Shown here piece after piece: positions 42,347 to 53,035 of a stretch of DNA of 64,000 nt (position 1 is its first letter; every line of letters begins with the position of its first letter). Source of the DNA: Pedobacter caeni. GTDB taxonomy: Bacteria > Bacteroidota > Bacteroidia > Sphingobacteriales > Sphingobacteriaceae. The notes beneath the pieces are model-generated. The model was given only the letters and a program-made list of their open reading frames with translations. It was not told the DNA's origin and made no database searches. A program made the position numbers and the translations under genes. The DNA lies in NCBI RefSeq assembly GCF_900129215.1, contig NZ_FQUQ01000002.1, positions 1,633,397 through 1,697,396 of the forward strand, read 5' to 3'.

Positions 42347-45137
42347 AAAGACGGCTGTTATTGTGTTGATGCTGATTTGCTTTTTCGGGTATTTGTCTTT
42401 TGGACAGTCAAATTCAAACCCGGTAAAAGGGCTGTTACGTGGTATAGTAAAAGACAAGGAGTCAAAATCTGCTGTCTCAGCGGCTACGGTTACGATCTAT
42501 TTACAAAAGGACTCTGCAATTCTCACCTATCTGTTTACAAAAGCGAATGGCTCATTTAAACTGGAAGGGCTCCCCCTGGACAGTACGTTAACCTTAAGTC
42601 TGAGCCATGTAAACTACACTACGTTTTATAAGAAAATAAGATTCAGTAGTAAAGTCCCCGAAATTGAACTTGGAGAATTGTTTCTGTTGAAGAGAGAAAA
42701 CAATTTGGAAGAGGTAAAGATCGTTGCACAGCGTCCGCCAATGGTGATGCGTGGGGATACGTTGGAAATCAATGCTGAAGCCTTCAAAACAAAAGAAAAT
42801 GCGGTGGTAGAAGATATGCTTAGAAAAGTGCCTGGCATCGTAGTATGGGGCGATGGCAAAATTACGGTGAATGGCAAAGCTGTAAGCCGCCTTCTGGTTG
42901 AAGGTAAACCTTTCTTTGGATCGGATCCCGTTATTGCAATGAGAAACCTTCCTAAAGACATTATTGACAAGGTTCAGGTATACAATGATCAAAGTCATAC
43001 CGATTCTGAGATCAGAACACCAACGGTAACGATGAACATTGCTTTGAAAGAGGGTAAAAAGAAGGGCTTGTTTGGAAAAATCGGAGCTGGAATAGGAACT
43101 GAGGGGAGATATGAAGGTAATGTGGCCCTGAATGCTTTTACTCCTAAGAGTCAGCTTAGTTTAATGGCTGCTACAAATAATACCAATAAAGAAACTTACA
43201 GCATCGACGATATGTTGCGCCTAAGCGTGTACAAACCCGGAGGAAGTGACAACTCGAAGTACCAGTCTGATTTCTATAAGCAAGGATTGAATAAATTTTC
43301 TGCCTGGGGATTTAATTACGACCTGGATGTAAACAAAGCAGTGACATCGAAGTCCCGGTATTTTGGTTTCCGGTCAAATAATGAAACTTTAAAAGATGTC
43401 AATGAAGTGGTTTCCTTAACAGACGATGTATTGAAAAGAAACAATGTTGAAAATGGGAGTAATTACCGGTATAAGCATAGTTTAAGAAGCTCAATTGGTG
43501 TAAATAAGAAATTTAAGTCCTTCTTTTTTGCCCCTGAATACGAAGAAAGTAATTCCGGAAATAAAAACGAAAATAAAAGCAATACTTTAAATGGTACAGG
43601 ATCATTACTCAGCGAATACAACACGAAAAATGACTTTTCAGATCATAATAAAAGATTGAAGTTATATGCCGATTTCAGAAGTAGTATTGATACTAAATTA
43701 TATCAGGATTTTTATCTTAAATATGAGTTCGAGAACAACCGTTATCATAATGAAAATACATACAGCACGATGCTTCGTGAATTTTCTTCCAATGGAAGTC
43801 CGAAGAATAGCACTGATTTTAACCGGAGGTCCCTTTTTGATCAAACTGGAATTAGTCAGTCTTTATACGGAGAAGTAAATGTCTCTCAGTTTTTACGAAT
43901 TGCCAGAAAAATTCAAACGAAACTGATCAACAATGCATCACAATTCCGGCAGTCAAATGATCATTTGGTCTATAATCTGGATGCGCAAAGTGGAGCGTAT
44001 ACTTCGCTCAATTCCTATTTGTCTAATCAAAGTACTTATCAGATCTTAACAGAGCGGCCGGGAATTAAATTCAATGGCAATTTCGGTAAAAATATTGCCC
44101 AGCGATCTGATGAGCGGCTTTCATTCGAAGTTCTTATGGAAATGCAAGTCATTGGTCAAAGGAATAAATCGGAGAAAAGTTTTCAAAACATCAGCAGAAC
44201 CTATCATACTGCGCTGCCTTCTGCAAATTTAACTTATGCCATTCAGAAAGCCGGGAAGTATGAGCGAAGTTTTTCGCTCGGTTATTACACCTCTGCCGAA
44301 ATTCCCGGCATAGAGAATTTAGCCCCGCTTGTTGACAGTGCCCAGCAAGTTTATATGAAAATAGGCAATAGGGGGTTAAAACAGCAGTATCAGCAAAGCG
44401 TCAGGTTAAATTTTTCCAATAACAGGCCGGGAAAAGGAATGTTTAAACTGGATATAGAAGCTGGTGCTTTTAAAGATGGCTTTACGGACAGTAGTTTTTA
44501 TGATCACCAGGGGAGGAGAGTAGGGTATACGATGAATTTGGATGGGCGTAAATACATCAATTTTTCTGGTCAGTATATGCGTTCTTTTAAGATGTTTTCT
44601 GCCCCTTTAAGCATTTTATTAATGCCTTATGCCAACTTCTCAGAAAACCCATATTATCTGAACGGATTGTTGAGTAAGTCTGATAATGCAAATTACAGGG
44701 TCCTTGGGAAGATCAACTATGTACTTTCAGAAAGTATGCAGCTTGATTTGGATGCGGGTACTTCATGGTATACCAACCGCATAAAAAGTGAATCGGGTAC
44801 GCAGAAACTGAGTTTTAATTACAGGTCGATTGGTTCTGATTTTCATCTGTCATGGCCAAAACGCGTCACGCTCGTTAATCAGATGCACTATAATATAAAT
44901 GAAAGCACAGGGGCAAAAAGTGTACAAAATTTAATATGGAACATCAACCTGTATTATAGGATGTTAAAAAAGGAGCAGCTGGAGTTAAAGTTTTCTGCCA
45001 ATGACCTGTTGCGTCAGAGGACCAATGTCATCAGTTACGTAGACAACAACACCATCAGTTTAGGAACAGTGAATAACCTGCAGCAATTTTTTATGTTCAG
45101 CGTTGCGTTCTATCCCCGGCAATTTGGCTCCAAATAA
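42339..45137 (+). CDS. Outer-membrane beta-barrel protein with CarboxypepD-like domain
   Basis: About 932 aa. The start ATG 42339 (MNKKTAVIVLMLICFFGYLS) is preferred over 42327; signal ends FGQ. Residues ~35-110 form a CarboxypepD_reg-like beta sandwich (LLRGIVKDKESKSAVSAATV; TKANGSFKLEGLPL). A plug-like domain follows (DTLEINAEAFKTKENAVVED, MLRKVPGIVVWGDGKITVNG, GKPFFGSDPVIAMRNLPKDI). The rest is a large barrel of amphipathic strands. It belongs to the TonB-receptor-like 'outer membrane beta-barrel' group; a TonB box is not evident. In this locus it could export or import a glycan or peptide (inference). Confidence 0.85.
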   Translation: MNKKTAVIVLMLICFFGYLSFGQSNSNPVKGLLRGIVKDKESKSAVSAATVTIYLQKDSAILTYLFTKANGSFKLEGLPLDSTLTLSLSHVNYTTFYKKIRFSSKVPEIELGELFLLKRENNLEEVKIVAQRPPMVMRGDTLEINAEAFKTKENAVVEDMLRKVPGIVVWGDGKITVNGKAVSRLLVEGKPFFGSDPVIAMRNLPKDIIDKVQVYNDQSHTDSEIRTPTVTMNIALKEGKKKGLFGKIGAGIGTEGRYEGNVALNAFTPKSQLSLMAATNNTNKETYSIDDMLRLSVYKPGGSDNSKYQSDFYKQGLNKFSAWGFNYDLDVNKAVTSKSRYFGFRSNNETLKDVNEVVSLTDDVLKRNNVENGSNYRYKHSLRSSIGVNKKFKSFFFAPEYEESNSGNKNENKSNTLNGTGSLLSEYNTKNDFSDHNKRLKLYADFRSSIDTKLYQDFYLKYEFENNRYHNENTYSTMLREFSSNGSPKNSTDFNRRSLFDQTGISQSLYGEVNVSQFLRIARKIQTKLINNASQFRQSNDHLVYNLDAQSGAYTSLNSYLSNQSTYQILTERPGIKFNGNFGKNIAQRSDERLSFEVLMEMQVIGQRNKSEKSFQNISRTYHTALPSANLTYAIQKAGKYERSFSLGYYTSAEIPGIENLAPLVDSAQQVYMKIGNRGLKQQYQQSVRLNFSNNRPGKGMFKLDIEAGAFKDGFTDSSFYDHQGRRVGYTMNLDGRKYINFSGQYMRSFKMFSAPLSILLMPYANFSENPYYLNGLLSKSDNANYRVLGKINYVLSESMQLDLDAGTSWYTNRIKSESGTQKLSFNYRSIGSDFHLSWPKRVTLVNQMHYNINESTGAKSVQNLIWNINLYYRMLKKEQLELKFSANDLLRQRTNVISYVDNNTISLGTVNNLQQFFMFSVAFYPRQFGSK

Positions 45138-45164
45138 ATCAGTTTAACATGATCTGTTCCCGCA

Positions 45165-46649
45165 ATGACAAAATTTAAAATAGAAAATTCAGGTTACTTT
45201 CTGGTTATTGTAGTGATCGTTTATATGATTGTGGCCTGGAATAGTACCGGTTATCATCATTGGGATGAACATTTCCAGATCATCGAATTTGCGGGTTTCA
45301 AAGCCGGAAAGGTACAAGTGTCAGAACTGGCATGGGAGTACAACGCACAAATAAGGTCTGCTTTACAACCATCTTTATGTTTCCTGTTGTTTAAGGGGAT
45401 GTATGCTATTGGAATCGAAAGCCCTTATCTCATCGCATTTCTACTGAGGTTAATTAGTGCAGGATGCGCCATCTGGGTCATTAACCGCTTTGTGGAAACG
45501 CAAAGGCCTTTCCTCTCTAAAAACCTGTTTCCATATTTTATCTTTCTGTCTTATTTTTTATGGTTTCTACCTTACATTAATGTGCGTTTCTCCTCAGAGA
45601 GCTGGTCGGGCTTATGCTTTTTAATGTCCTTGACGCAGGTATTCAAGGTCTCTGATCAGCGGACATTAAACTGGTTGCTGTTTTTAGGTGCCGCGCTGGG
45701 GCTGTCCATATTATTCAGATTTCAATCTGCCTTGCTGGTTTTCGGGGTTTTGATCTGGCTGATTGTTGTTGCCAGGCTCAACTACCGGGAGATGCTCGTC
45801 CTTTTCGGATGTATCTTAGTGGTTCTTTTGCTGGGGATAGGTGTAGACAGCTGGTTTTATGGATCGCCATCGTTTACGTTGTATAATTATTTTGAAGCCA
45901 ATATCCTTCAGGATATCGCTTCCAGTTTTGGTACTGCACCCTGGTACCAGTATTTTATCTACATCTTTAAAGCACCGGGGATTTTTGGGTTATTCATCAT
46001 CCTCTCCTTACTGATCATTGTCCTTAAAAATCCAAGACACATCTGTTTATGGGCGCTATTCCCTTTTTTGCTGGTTCATGCGGTGATTCCGCATAAAGAA
46101 CTGCGATTTTTGTTCCCTCTGGCCAATTTGGTGCCATTGTTCGTCGTCTTAGGCTATCAATATGTCAGTACCTCATTACCAAAAAGTAATGCACTGGCAT
46201 TAGCTGTAGGGCTGTTTGTAATTTTTTGCTATAACCTTTGCGGACTGGTCGCGATCAGCTGCAGAGGAGCAGGCCTGGCTAAAGTTGAACTGACTGCCTA
46301 CATCTATCGGCATTATGGTAAACAAGAAGTTCAGTTGATCTATCCGGAAGGAGCTAATCCTTATCAGGACATTACCCCACAAAATACATTTTATCGTCAT
46401 GGTTCCGTTAGTCTCCTCGCCCTGCGGAATCTGGATGATTTAAAGGGGCTGGAAAGAAAGAAACAGCAAGGTAAAGTGCTGTTGGTGATCCCGGCTGAAA
46501 ATATAAATAAGCCTGCGCTTGGCAGGCTGCTGGAAAGGGAGCACATGCATTTCAGATATCAAACTTTCCGGCCTTTTGTACAGCAAATCCTCAGGTTTTA
46601 TGATCAAACGCTCAATGAAGCAAACCTCATTTTATATGAATCAGAGTAA
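45165..46649 (+). CDS. GT22-like (Alg9/PIG-B type) mannosyltransferase
   Basis: 494-aa polytopic GT-C enzyme. The first loop has HHWDEHFQIIEFAGFKAGKV (the HxDE/F motif of the Alg9/PIG-B group) followed by LAWEYNAQIRSALQPSLCFL. The later loop has VIPHKELRFLFPLANL, the HKExRF signature of GT22. About nine helices. GT22 members use a polyprenyl-phosphate mannose donor, outside the cytoplasmic membrane. Acceptor unknown. Part of the plus-strand run, 27 bp after the barrel gene. Confidence 0.82.
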   Translation: MTKFKIENSGYFLVIVVIVYMIVAWNSTGYHHWDEHFQIIEFAGFKAGKVQVSELAWEYNAQIRSALQPSLCFLLFKGMYAIGIESPYLIAFLLRLISAGCAIWVINRFVETQRPFLSKNLFPYFIFLSYFLWFLPYINVRFSSESWSGLCFLMSLTQVFKVSDQRTLNWLLFLGAALGLSILFRFQSALLVFGVLIWLIVVARLNYREMLVLFGCILVVLLLGIGVDSWFYGSPSFTLYNYFEANILQDIASSFGTAPWYQYFIYIFKAPGIFGLFIILSLLIIVLKNPRHICLWALFPFLLVHAVIPHKELRFLFPLANLVPLFVVLGYQYVSTSLPKSNALALAVGLFVIFCYNLCGLVAISCRGAGLAKVELTAYIYRHYGKQEVQLIYPEGANPYQDITPQNTFYRHGSVSLLALRNLDDLKGLERKKQQGKVLLVIPAENINKPALGRLLEREHMHFRYQTFRPFVQQILRFYDQTLNEANLILYESE

Positions 46650-46687
46650 ACCTGTGTTTTGCACAATGGCTAATTAAATGATTTGAT

Positions 46688-47149
46688 ATGGACCTGATAC
46701 ACCTAAAAAAGATCGCCGGTAAAGTTTTTAAATTCGGACTGGTTGGTCTGCTGGGAACGGCGATTGACTTTTCCCTAACTTTTCTTCTGAAGGATATATT
46801 GGATCAAAATCTGTATGTGGCAAATACCATTGGATTTTTCGTCGCTGCTTCGAACAATTTCTACCTCAATTCATTCTGGACATTCCGAAAAGCAAAAAAG
46901 CTCAGTTTTAATCTTTATTTAACATTTATTGGTGTTTCAGCAATAGGTTTGTTGTTTCATAGCATCATTATCTATGTGGCCCATCAGCAGTTACATCATG
47001 AATTTTATTTCAGTAAATGCCTGGCAACGGTCATCGTATTCTTATGGAATTTTGGAGCGAATTACCTCATTACCTTTCGGAAAAATAACCATGTAAAATT
47101 AACTCAGGAACGGTTTGATTTATCAGATCAGATAATGCCTTTCAAATGA
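46688..47149 (+). CDS. GtrA-family membrane protein
   Basis: 153-aa protein with four helices: VFKFGLVGLLGTAIDFSLTF, VANTIGFFVAASNNFYLNSF (the conserved FxxxxxxNFxxxxxWTF pattern: NSFWTFRKAK), LTFIGVSAIGLLFHSIIIYV and CLATVIVFLWNFGANYLIT. GtrA-like proteins are thought to flip polyprenyl-phosphate-linked sugars across the membrane. Between two GT-C enzymes that need such donors, this is the expected partner. Its last 4 bases overlap the next start (ATGA). Confidence 0.92.
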   Translation: MDLIHLKKIAGKVFKFGLVGLLGTAIDFSLTFLLKDILDQNLYVANTIGFFVAASNNFYLNSFWTFRKAKKLSFNLYLTFIGVSAIGLLFHSIIIYVAHQQLHHEFYFSKCLATVIVFLWNFGANYLITFRKNNHVKLTQERFDLSDQIMPFK

Positions 47150-48393
47150 ACAGAACGCCTTTCATTATTTTTTTGCACCTCAATATTTTTATCATCGCGT
47201 ACCTTTTGCTACTTCATTTTCAAGTGATAGATGCGGTTCCGGATGAACAAAATTTATTGAACTGGGATGCCTTTTGGTATCATGATATCAGGGAGAAGGG
47301 CTATGTTTTTGTGCCCTCACAAGTTTGTAATATGGCTTTTTTTCCGCTGTTCCCATTCCTGTGGAAATTAAGCCAGTTGTCGGCCGTTTCCATTTGTCTG
47401 CTCAATCTGGCCATCTTTGTCACTTCATTTTATTTGCTGATCAGGAAACAAGAAGTCTCCCCAATTTTCTTATTGATCGTGCTTGGCAGCCCATCTTTTA
47501 TTTTTTTTGCATTACCTTATTCAGAATCCTTGTCCTTTATGTTTGCGGCAATGATCTTATTGGGCTATCGGTTAAAGTGCAGCCCGATTAAGATCACCGG
47601 TTTTCTGCTGGCAGCTACCGTAAGGTCTGTTTCTCTTTTGTTCATACCGGCAATAATACTTACGGAAATATTGACTTATGATAAAAAACAACCGAAATGG
47701 AGACTGCTTTTAAATCTATTCTATAGTATTGCTGCATGCACTGCAGGACTAATGATTTCTGCCTGCGTACAATTCCGGCAAACGGGTAGGTGGTTTTATT
47801 TTCTCGACATCCAACAGTTCTGGAAAAGACACTGGATCTTTCCAAAGTTCCCATTAACTACTTATGATCCGGAAAGGATCATCGGAGTAGATGGTGCAGC
47901 GTTTGTGATTGGATCAATCGCTGCGTTTCATTGCCTGAAATGGATTTTTTTATCGGTCCGCCGCCGGGATCTCTATCCATTTCATAACCTCCCCAAAGCG
48001 GTTGTTTTTTCTGCACTCTGCCTGGCAGGAACGACGTTTTTGGATACTTTCTTCACTTTCAATGTGAAGGGGGCAACAAATATATGGAGTTTAAACCGAC
48101 ATCTTTTTTGCAGCCCCTTTTTCCTCATCTACATCCTTTGGCTGGTAAGGAATTTTAAACCTGAAAAGTCCGAGATACTGGCACTCGCGCTACTCCTGAT
48201 TTTTTGTGTTTATTTTACAGGTGTATATCAGCATACTTTACCCTTGACGTTTTATGTGACGTTTTTTTGTTCTTTGCTGGTCCTGAAATTTGCTGATCCC
48301 TTTAAAAATTACCTCATCCTTTTTTACCTGCTGTCACTTTTCATCCAGGTCTGTTTTCTTAACGACTTTCTTCATTATAAATGGATCGGATAA
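47146..48393 (+). CDS. PIG-V-like mannosyltransferase (GT-C)
   Basis: 415-aa polytopic protein. The first loop reads LLNWDAFWYHDIREKGYVFV, then NMAFFPLFPFLWKL, which is the PIG-V signature (WDxxxYxxIxxxGY and AFFPLFP). A later loop has FTFNVKGATNIWSLNRHLF. The family adds mannose from a lipid donor in GPI-anchor synthesis of eukaryotes; bacterial relatives are poorly characterised. The 3' end overlaps by 19 bp, tail to tail, the minus-strand gene at 48375. Last gene of the plus-strand unit. Confidence 0.82.
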   Translation: MNRTPFIIFLHLNIFIIAYLLLLHFQVIDAVPDEQNLLNWDAFWYHDIREKGYVFVPSQVCNMAFFPLFPFLWKLSQLSAVSICLLNLAIFVTSFYLLIRKQEVSPIFLLIVLGSPSFIFFALPYSESLSFMFAAMILLGYRLKCSPIKITGFLLAATVRSVSLLFIPAIILTEILTYDKKQPKWRLLLNLFYSIAACTAGLMISACVQFRQTGRWFYFLDIQQFWKRHWIFPKFPLTTYDPERIIGVDGAAFVIGSIAAFHCLKWIFLSVRRRDLYPFHNLPKAVVFSALCLAGTTFLDTFFTFNVKGATNIWSLNRHLFCSPFFLIYILWLVRNFKPEKSEILALALLLIFCVYFTGVYQHTLPLTFYVTFFCSLLVLKFADPFKNYLILFYLLSLFIQVCFLNDFLHYKWIG

Positions 48394-50465
48394 CCGTGCA
48401 GGACATTCAGCTGAAAAGACACTGCCGCAATTAAAAAACAGAGCATAATTCCCATAGTCAGATACCTCAGCCATCTGCTGTTTGTCAAAAATAACAGGAT
48501 GCTTCCCGTGAGGATCGCAAAAGGAAGAACGGCGGGGTAGATATACCTGAAATCATTAGAACAGGAATAAGGGTAATAGATTCTGAATACGATCATGGCA
48601 ATAATCAACAGGCAGATATTGGCCAGGACAGGTGTGTAAGGTTCTTTTTGTTTGAAAGCAAAATAGAAACTCATGCTCCCTATTGTCCAGAAAAGCAGGA
48701 AAAAGAAACTTAGTATTTTCGCAAACCAGACCGTATGTTCCCCCTCTGGGCTAAATTCACCAAACAGGCTTGATTTTGTTAAATAGAACCAAAAATTCTC
48801 TCTTCCCTTTGTAGGATCAAGCGAACTTGTAAAAGGGATATTGATGAATTTAACAGGATTTAAGAAGAAAAAATTGGCCGGTTTGTTTTCCACCAGAAAA
48901 CCCGGACCTAAGCCATTGGCATTTCCGACAATTATAGGCATATCGGGGTCGGCTTTCAGGCGTTCAAATTTTTCCTGGAATGCATAATAACCAACAAAAA
49001 GGGAGAAGATCCCTAAAAGACACAGTTTTGAAAAGTACCTTGTTCTATCCCTTGTCTTTTCTTTGTCCAGGAAGTATCTGATTACCAGTAAACAGCCAAT
49101 CAGCCCAAACAACATCAGGCCGTTCGTCTTGGACCAGACATCCAAAGCTGCAAAAATCAAGGCAGCTGCAAATGCGCCTGTTTTTTTCGAAAACCACCAG
49201 CAAACGATAAAATAAAATGACATTGCATAAAAAAGATCAAACAGAATATCGTTCCCTACTCTTACTGAAACGATGGCATTCGATGGCCAGTAAAGAAAAA
49301 TAGCAATCGTCAGCAGGTAGGCAGTTTTGAATATCCTGTCTTTCTTTTTATCAGCTAAAGCAGGCAAACTTCTGAATATCTTGTCTATAGTTTTCAGGGA
49401 GAAATAGATGTAGACCATGAAAAAGAGAAGGGAGCAGGCCTGGATGATTTTGGGAAGTTCTTCCGGTGTAAAGTAACCTCCGGCATTCGTTATTTTTAAG
49501 AGTAAGGTGATGCTGAGGTAGTATAAGGATGGGTGGTAGAACGACCATCCACCTGAAGAAACTGGTACATGACCTCTTTCCATAATGTAGCGGATATAGC
49601 TTAGATGACCTTCATAGTCATAAGAAAAGACATCGTGCGGTAAGACGATCAGATAAGCCACTGAAATGGATATGGAAAACAGAAAGAGTAAAGATGCGGC
49701 TTTCCCGTACAGGAATTTTTTATAAATCGAGAGATTTAAAGGAACCCATACGCAAGAGATCAACAAGGCAATAATTGACCATTTATACCAGGGGGCAGCA
49801 AGGTCATGGCGCATTCCGGCCAGAATGAGGAGGACGAATACGAGCAGTTGCCCACTGAGCAGCCAGCTCAACGATGGATTTTGCTGGAAAACAACATAAA
49901 ACTGATCGCGAAGGTACAGGAACAGCTGTTTCAGGTTAACAAACAGGAGTATAAAAATGAGGCATAAACCAATGGTATATTTTTCGTAGAAAGTCTTATC
50001 GATCATCTTCAGGCCGTAAAATCCATGGGTATTCCGGATTTCCATAATAATCTGATTGTTGCCTTTACTGAGGTAAGGTTTGAGATCGATATAAAGACCA
50101 TTGATGCAATCACAGATATGCTGCGTTTCTTTTAGCAGTTCAGGTTGGAGCTGACCATTAATGCGGATGCTGGTGATACAATCGTCGGGGGTAACGTGAA
50201 GCGTCCCTGAAAAGAGGATGGAGTTTTTTAAGGTCACGCTATAGGTATACATGCCTATATCCCCATCCTGGTTTGAGCTGTAAGGTATTCCAATATGTTC
50301 AACTATTCCTCTGGGGCCAATTACTGTAGCATTTGAAAATGTAGCTTTATTTTTTAGCAGCACAAATGTGGCTGCCATAAAAAACACAATTAATGCCATG
50401 AAAAATATTTTTGATTCTACCCTCAGGAGATTAAATGCTGGATTTGGCTTTCTTGTCCTTTTCAT
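48375..50465 (-). CDS. GT-C-type membrane protein with N-terminal jelly-roll-like domain
   Basis: 696-aa protein. After a first helix ([20 protein letters not shown]) residues ~40-160 form a sandwich with [40 protein letters not shown] and [20 protein letters not shown], similar to sugar-binding or galactose-binding-like domains. The rest has ~11 helices. The loop [20 protein letters not shown] with ERGHVP is the GT39/ArnT-type entry loop (acidic DxxGH). It overlaps the 50431 gene by 35 bp and is the last gene of the minus-strand unit. The combination of a beta sandwich with a GT-C body is unusual. Substrate unknown. Confidence 0.72.
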   Translation of the reverse strand: MKRTRKPNPAFNLLRVESKIFFMALIVFFMAATFVLLKNKATFSNATVIGPRGIVEHIGIPYSSNQDGDIGMYTYSVTLKNSILFSGTLHVTPDDCITSIRINGQLQPELLKETQHICDCINGLYIDLKPYLSKGNNQIIMEIRNTHGFYGLKMIDKTFYEKYTIGLCLIFILLFVNLKQLFLYLRDQFYVVFQQNPSLSWLLSGQLLVFVLLILAGMRHDLAAPWYKWSIIALLISCVWVPLNLSIYKKFLYGKAASLLFLFSISISVAYLIVLPHDVFSYDYEGHLSYIRYIMERGHVPVSSGGWSFYHPSLYYLSITLLLKITNAGGYFTPEELPKIIQACSLLFFMVYIYFSLKTIDKIFRSLPALADKKKDRIFKTAYLLTIAIFLYWPSNAIVSVRVGNDILFDLFYAMSFYFIVCWWFSKKTGAFAAALIFAALDVWSKTNGLMLFGLIGCLLVIRYFLDKEKTRDRTRYFSKLCLLGIFSLFVGYYAFQEKFERLKADPDMPIIVGNANGLGPGFLVENKPANFFFLNPVKFINIPFTSSLDPTKGRENFWFYLTKSSLFGEFSPEGEHTVWFAKILSFFFLLFWTIGSMSFYFAFKQKEPYTPVLANICLLIIAMIVFRIYYPYSCSNDFRYIYPAVLPFAILTGSILLFLTNSRWLRYLTMGIMLCFLIAAVSFQLNVLHGYPIHL

Positions 50466-52020
50466 GGTATTCCATTTCTGTGTTGATCTCCCACATATTT
50501 CTTTTGTCTGTTTGATTCCCGATAATATTGTCTACCGCAACCATTGCTGTTAACATCGAGTGGTCCTGGTTATTGTATTTATGCATGCCATTTCTGCCGA
50601 TAAGAAACATGTTCTCATACGAATTGGTGAATTCGATGACATCATTAATCTCGTTATAAGTCCCAAAATAGGCAGGGTAGGCCTTAGGTACCCGGAGCAA
50701 TGTACTGTCTAAAACATCTTCATGATATACAATCTCAATTTTAACGAGTTCGTCAATGGCGAACTTAATAAATTGTTCGTCTTTCATAGACCATAAATCA
50801 TCTCCTTCATTGCAAAAATATTCCAGTCCAACCCATGCATGATCCGGATTTGCAACCATATACGGGCTCCAATTGTTAAAGATCTGTAATCTTCCGATAG
50901 CAACATCTTTTTCCTGGATATAAATCCAATTATCCGGGATCAGTTTCTGATCAGAGTCTCCGTTATTTTTTATCCTTAATTTTTTGAGCAGTAGTCCAAC
51001 TGTCATAAAATCCCTGTAAGGCAGTCCATTGGCTATGCGTCTGATGTGATCTGTAACCGTATTTCCCATACTGTTGATCAGGTCCTTTACCGGCATTGTT
51101 GAAAACAGGTAATTTCCTGAATAGACTTTACTTTCGTTTTTTAATACATCCAAAACGGTGAGCTGAACGTGATCTTTGTCGATCCATTCAATTTTGTTGA
51201 CTGTATGATTGCGAATAACCTGGCCACCTTTTTCTTTTATAATTTCTGCAACTTCTTCCCATAGCTGACCGGGACCATACTTAGGATACATAAACTTATC
51301 GATCAAACTGGTTTCAGTTTTCTTTTGTTCTATAGATGAATTCTTTTTGAAGGCCATAGTTATGGCATGGTAAATGGCTTTGGATACAGACAACCCCTTT
51401 ATGCGCTGGGCGCCCCAATCGGATTGTATTTGATCACATGGGATACCCCAGACCTTTTCTGTATAATCCTTAAAAAAGGTAGTATAAAGTTCTTTTCCAA
51501 AGCGATTAATGAAAAAATCTTCAAGATTCTTTTCATTTTTAATAGGGAAGAACCTGATTAAAGTGTAGCCCCATCCAATTTTTACAATTCTGGTAATTCC
51601 CAGATTCCTTAATGTTTTTGGACTAAGACTCAAAGGATAATCAAAGAAGCGGCGCAAATAGAAAATTCTGGAGAGCCGATTTCTGATCAGCATTACGTTG
51701 TTGGCTTTTTTCAAAGCTGCCTGATCAGGGTACTGCTTCTCAGCAATCACGGGCTGGGGATCAGTTTGCGATACATCTTGTATGGGAAAAAACATTTTCC
51801 ACCATTCCATGACTCTTTCGGATTTTGAGAAAAACCGGTGCCCTCCGATATCGATCCGGTTGCCTTTGTAATTAATGGTTTTAGAAATACCTCCAATATG
51901 ATTTGATCCCTCAAAAACGATGACCTTGATATTTGTCCTGGTGAGTAGTTCATAACTAGCTGTTAGTCCACCAGGGCCTGCCCCGATTACCAGTGCAGTG
52001 AATTCTTTCTCATTTTTCAT
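50431..52020 (-). CDS. FAD-dependent UDP-galactopyranose-mutase/amine-oxidase-like protein
   Basis: 529-aa flavoprotein. FAD site at the N-terminus: [20 protein letters not shown] (GxGxxG), then [20 protein letters not shown] and [14 protein letters not shown]. The C-terminus has [20 protein letters not shown], in agreement with the second FAD strand of this group (GxxGxxxYNNxDHSM as in the UGM-like, NAD(P)-binding FAD proteins of O-antigen loci). It probably rearranges or oxidises a sugar nucleotide or lipid-linked sugar. Lies between GT2 (28 bp upstream) and the GT-C gene. Confidence 0.85.
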   Translation of the reverse strand: MKNEKEFTALVIGAGPGGLTASYELLTRTNIKVIVFEGSNHIGGISKTINYKGNRIDIGGHRFFSKSERVMEWWKMFFPIQDVSQTDPQPVIAEKQYPDQAALKKANNVMLIRNRLSRIFYLRRFFDYPLSLSPKTLRNLGITRIVKIGWGYTLIRFFPIKNEKNLEDFFINRFGKELYTTFFKDYTEKVWGIPCDQIQSDWGAQRIKGLSVSKAIYHAITMAFKKNSSIEQKKTETSLIDKFMYPKYGPGQLWEEVAEIIKEKGGQVIRNHTVNKIEWIDKDHVQLTVLDVLKNESKVYSGNYLFSTMPVKDLINSMGNTVTDHIRRIANGLPYRDFMTVGLLLKKLRIKNNGDSDQKLIPDNWIYIQEKDVAIGRLQIFNNWSPYMVANPDHAWVGLEYFCNEGDDLWSMKDEQFIKFAIDELVKIEIVYHEDVLDSTLLRVPKAYPAYFGTYNEINDVIEFTNSYENMFLIGRNGMHKYNNQDHSMLTAMVAVDNIIGNQTDKRNMWEINTEMEYHEKDKKAKSSI

Positions 52021-52048
52021 TTATATTTGGTTTTAAGCGTAAGGTTTG

Positions 52049-52819
52049 TCAGCTCTTTAGCCAGTGACGGCCGTTCTTTCTGTAAGCGACTTTGATCTTC
52101 ATGAGCAGGTAGGGGACTTTGATCACGTCAATGAATTTTATCCTGGAATCTCCTTTTTCGATCCATTCGATCAGTGGAACCTCTTTCATAATCCCGGTCA
52201 GCTGATCTGCGCTGTACAGCATCTTTATTCTTGCAAATATTTCGACATCAAAAAGCCACCTGCTTATAAATTTTTTGAAAAAGAGTTGCTCGGCCAGGTC
52301 ACTTTTGAATATTTTGATTCCACATTGGGTATCATAAATGGCGAGATCTAAAATCAAACTGGTCATAGTAGCAACCACGCGTCCGAAGTAATGACGTAAG
52401 GCTACTCTTTTGATGTTGCTCCCGAAAACAAATACACGGGAACCAAAAGCGAGCAGGAGGTTTTGCTTTTTCATGATAGAGAAAACCCTCAGGAGTTCCC
52501 CGATAGGGGTAGACAGATCTGCATCCAGAAAGGCGATGTACTCCGATCTCTTTTCGCCTTTATTATGGTTCACGGCAAATCTTATGGCTTCTGCTTTCCC
52601 CACATTTATGGATAAAGGCAGAATGAGCACATTTCCGGGGCTCAGGATCTTCAATTCATTTAAAATAGAGAGGGTATCATCGGTACTTCCATCGTTAACA
52701 AAACAGAACAAAATAGCAGGGTTGCTGGAAATGTAATTTTTAAAAATAGGGGTGGGGAATCTTTGAAACTCATTATAGCATGGAACGACAATCGTAAGTT
52801 TGGTTTCGTATAAGCTCAT
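52049..52819 (-). CDS. GT2 glycosyltransferase (polyprenyl-phosphate-sugar synthase-like)
   Basis: 256-aa enzyme: KLTIVVPCYNEFQRFPTPIF, FCFVNDGSTDDTLSIL (NDGSxD nucleotide site), SINVGKAEAIRFAVNH, YIAFLDADLSTPIGELLRVF (DAD metal motif), TQCGIKIFKSDLAEQLFFKK, and FISRWLFDVEIFARIKML. The pattern is that of dolichyl-phosphate beta-glucosyltransferase/DPM-type GT2. It would make the lipid-linked sugar used by the GT-C enzymes of this locus, at the cytoplasmic face. First gene of the minus-strand unit; the 485-bp gap upstream holds paired repeats and a gene remnant. Confidence 0.9.
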   Translation of the reverse strand: MSLYETKLTIVVPCYNEFQRFPTPIFKNYISSNPAILFCFVNDGSTDDTLSILNELKILSPGNVLILPLSINVGKAEAIRFAVNHNKGEKRSEYIAFLDADLSTPIGELLRVFSIMKKQNLLLAFGSRVFVFGSNIKRVALRHYFGRVVATMTSLILDLAIYDTQCGIKIFKSDLAEQLFFKKFISRWLFDVEIFARIKMLYSADQLTGIMKEVPLIEWIEKGDSRIKFIDVIKVPYLLMKIKVAYRKNGRHWLKS

Positions 52820-53035
52820 ATTTGGGAATCTGGGACAAGTATAACCTGAGGTGCTGTTGGTTTAACGAAAACAGGATGGTCAGGGTAGATGTGGTTTTGT
52901 CCGTTATTTGCCATAATGAGAGAATTTATTTTTAAATAATGAAGCGTGTTATCGTCATTGAACATGAGGATAGTGTTCTTCACTAGATTAAATATAATTC
53001 AATTATAATGTAAGATACCCGTGCCTTTTAAGATC

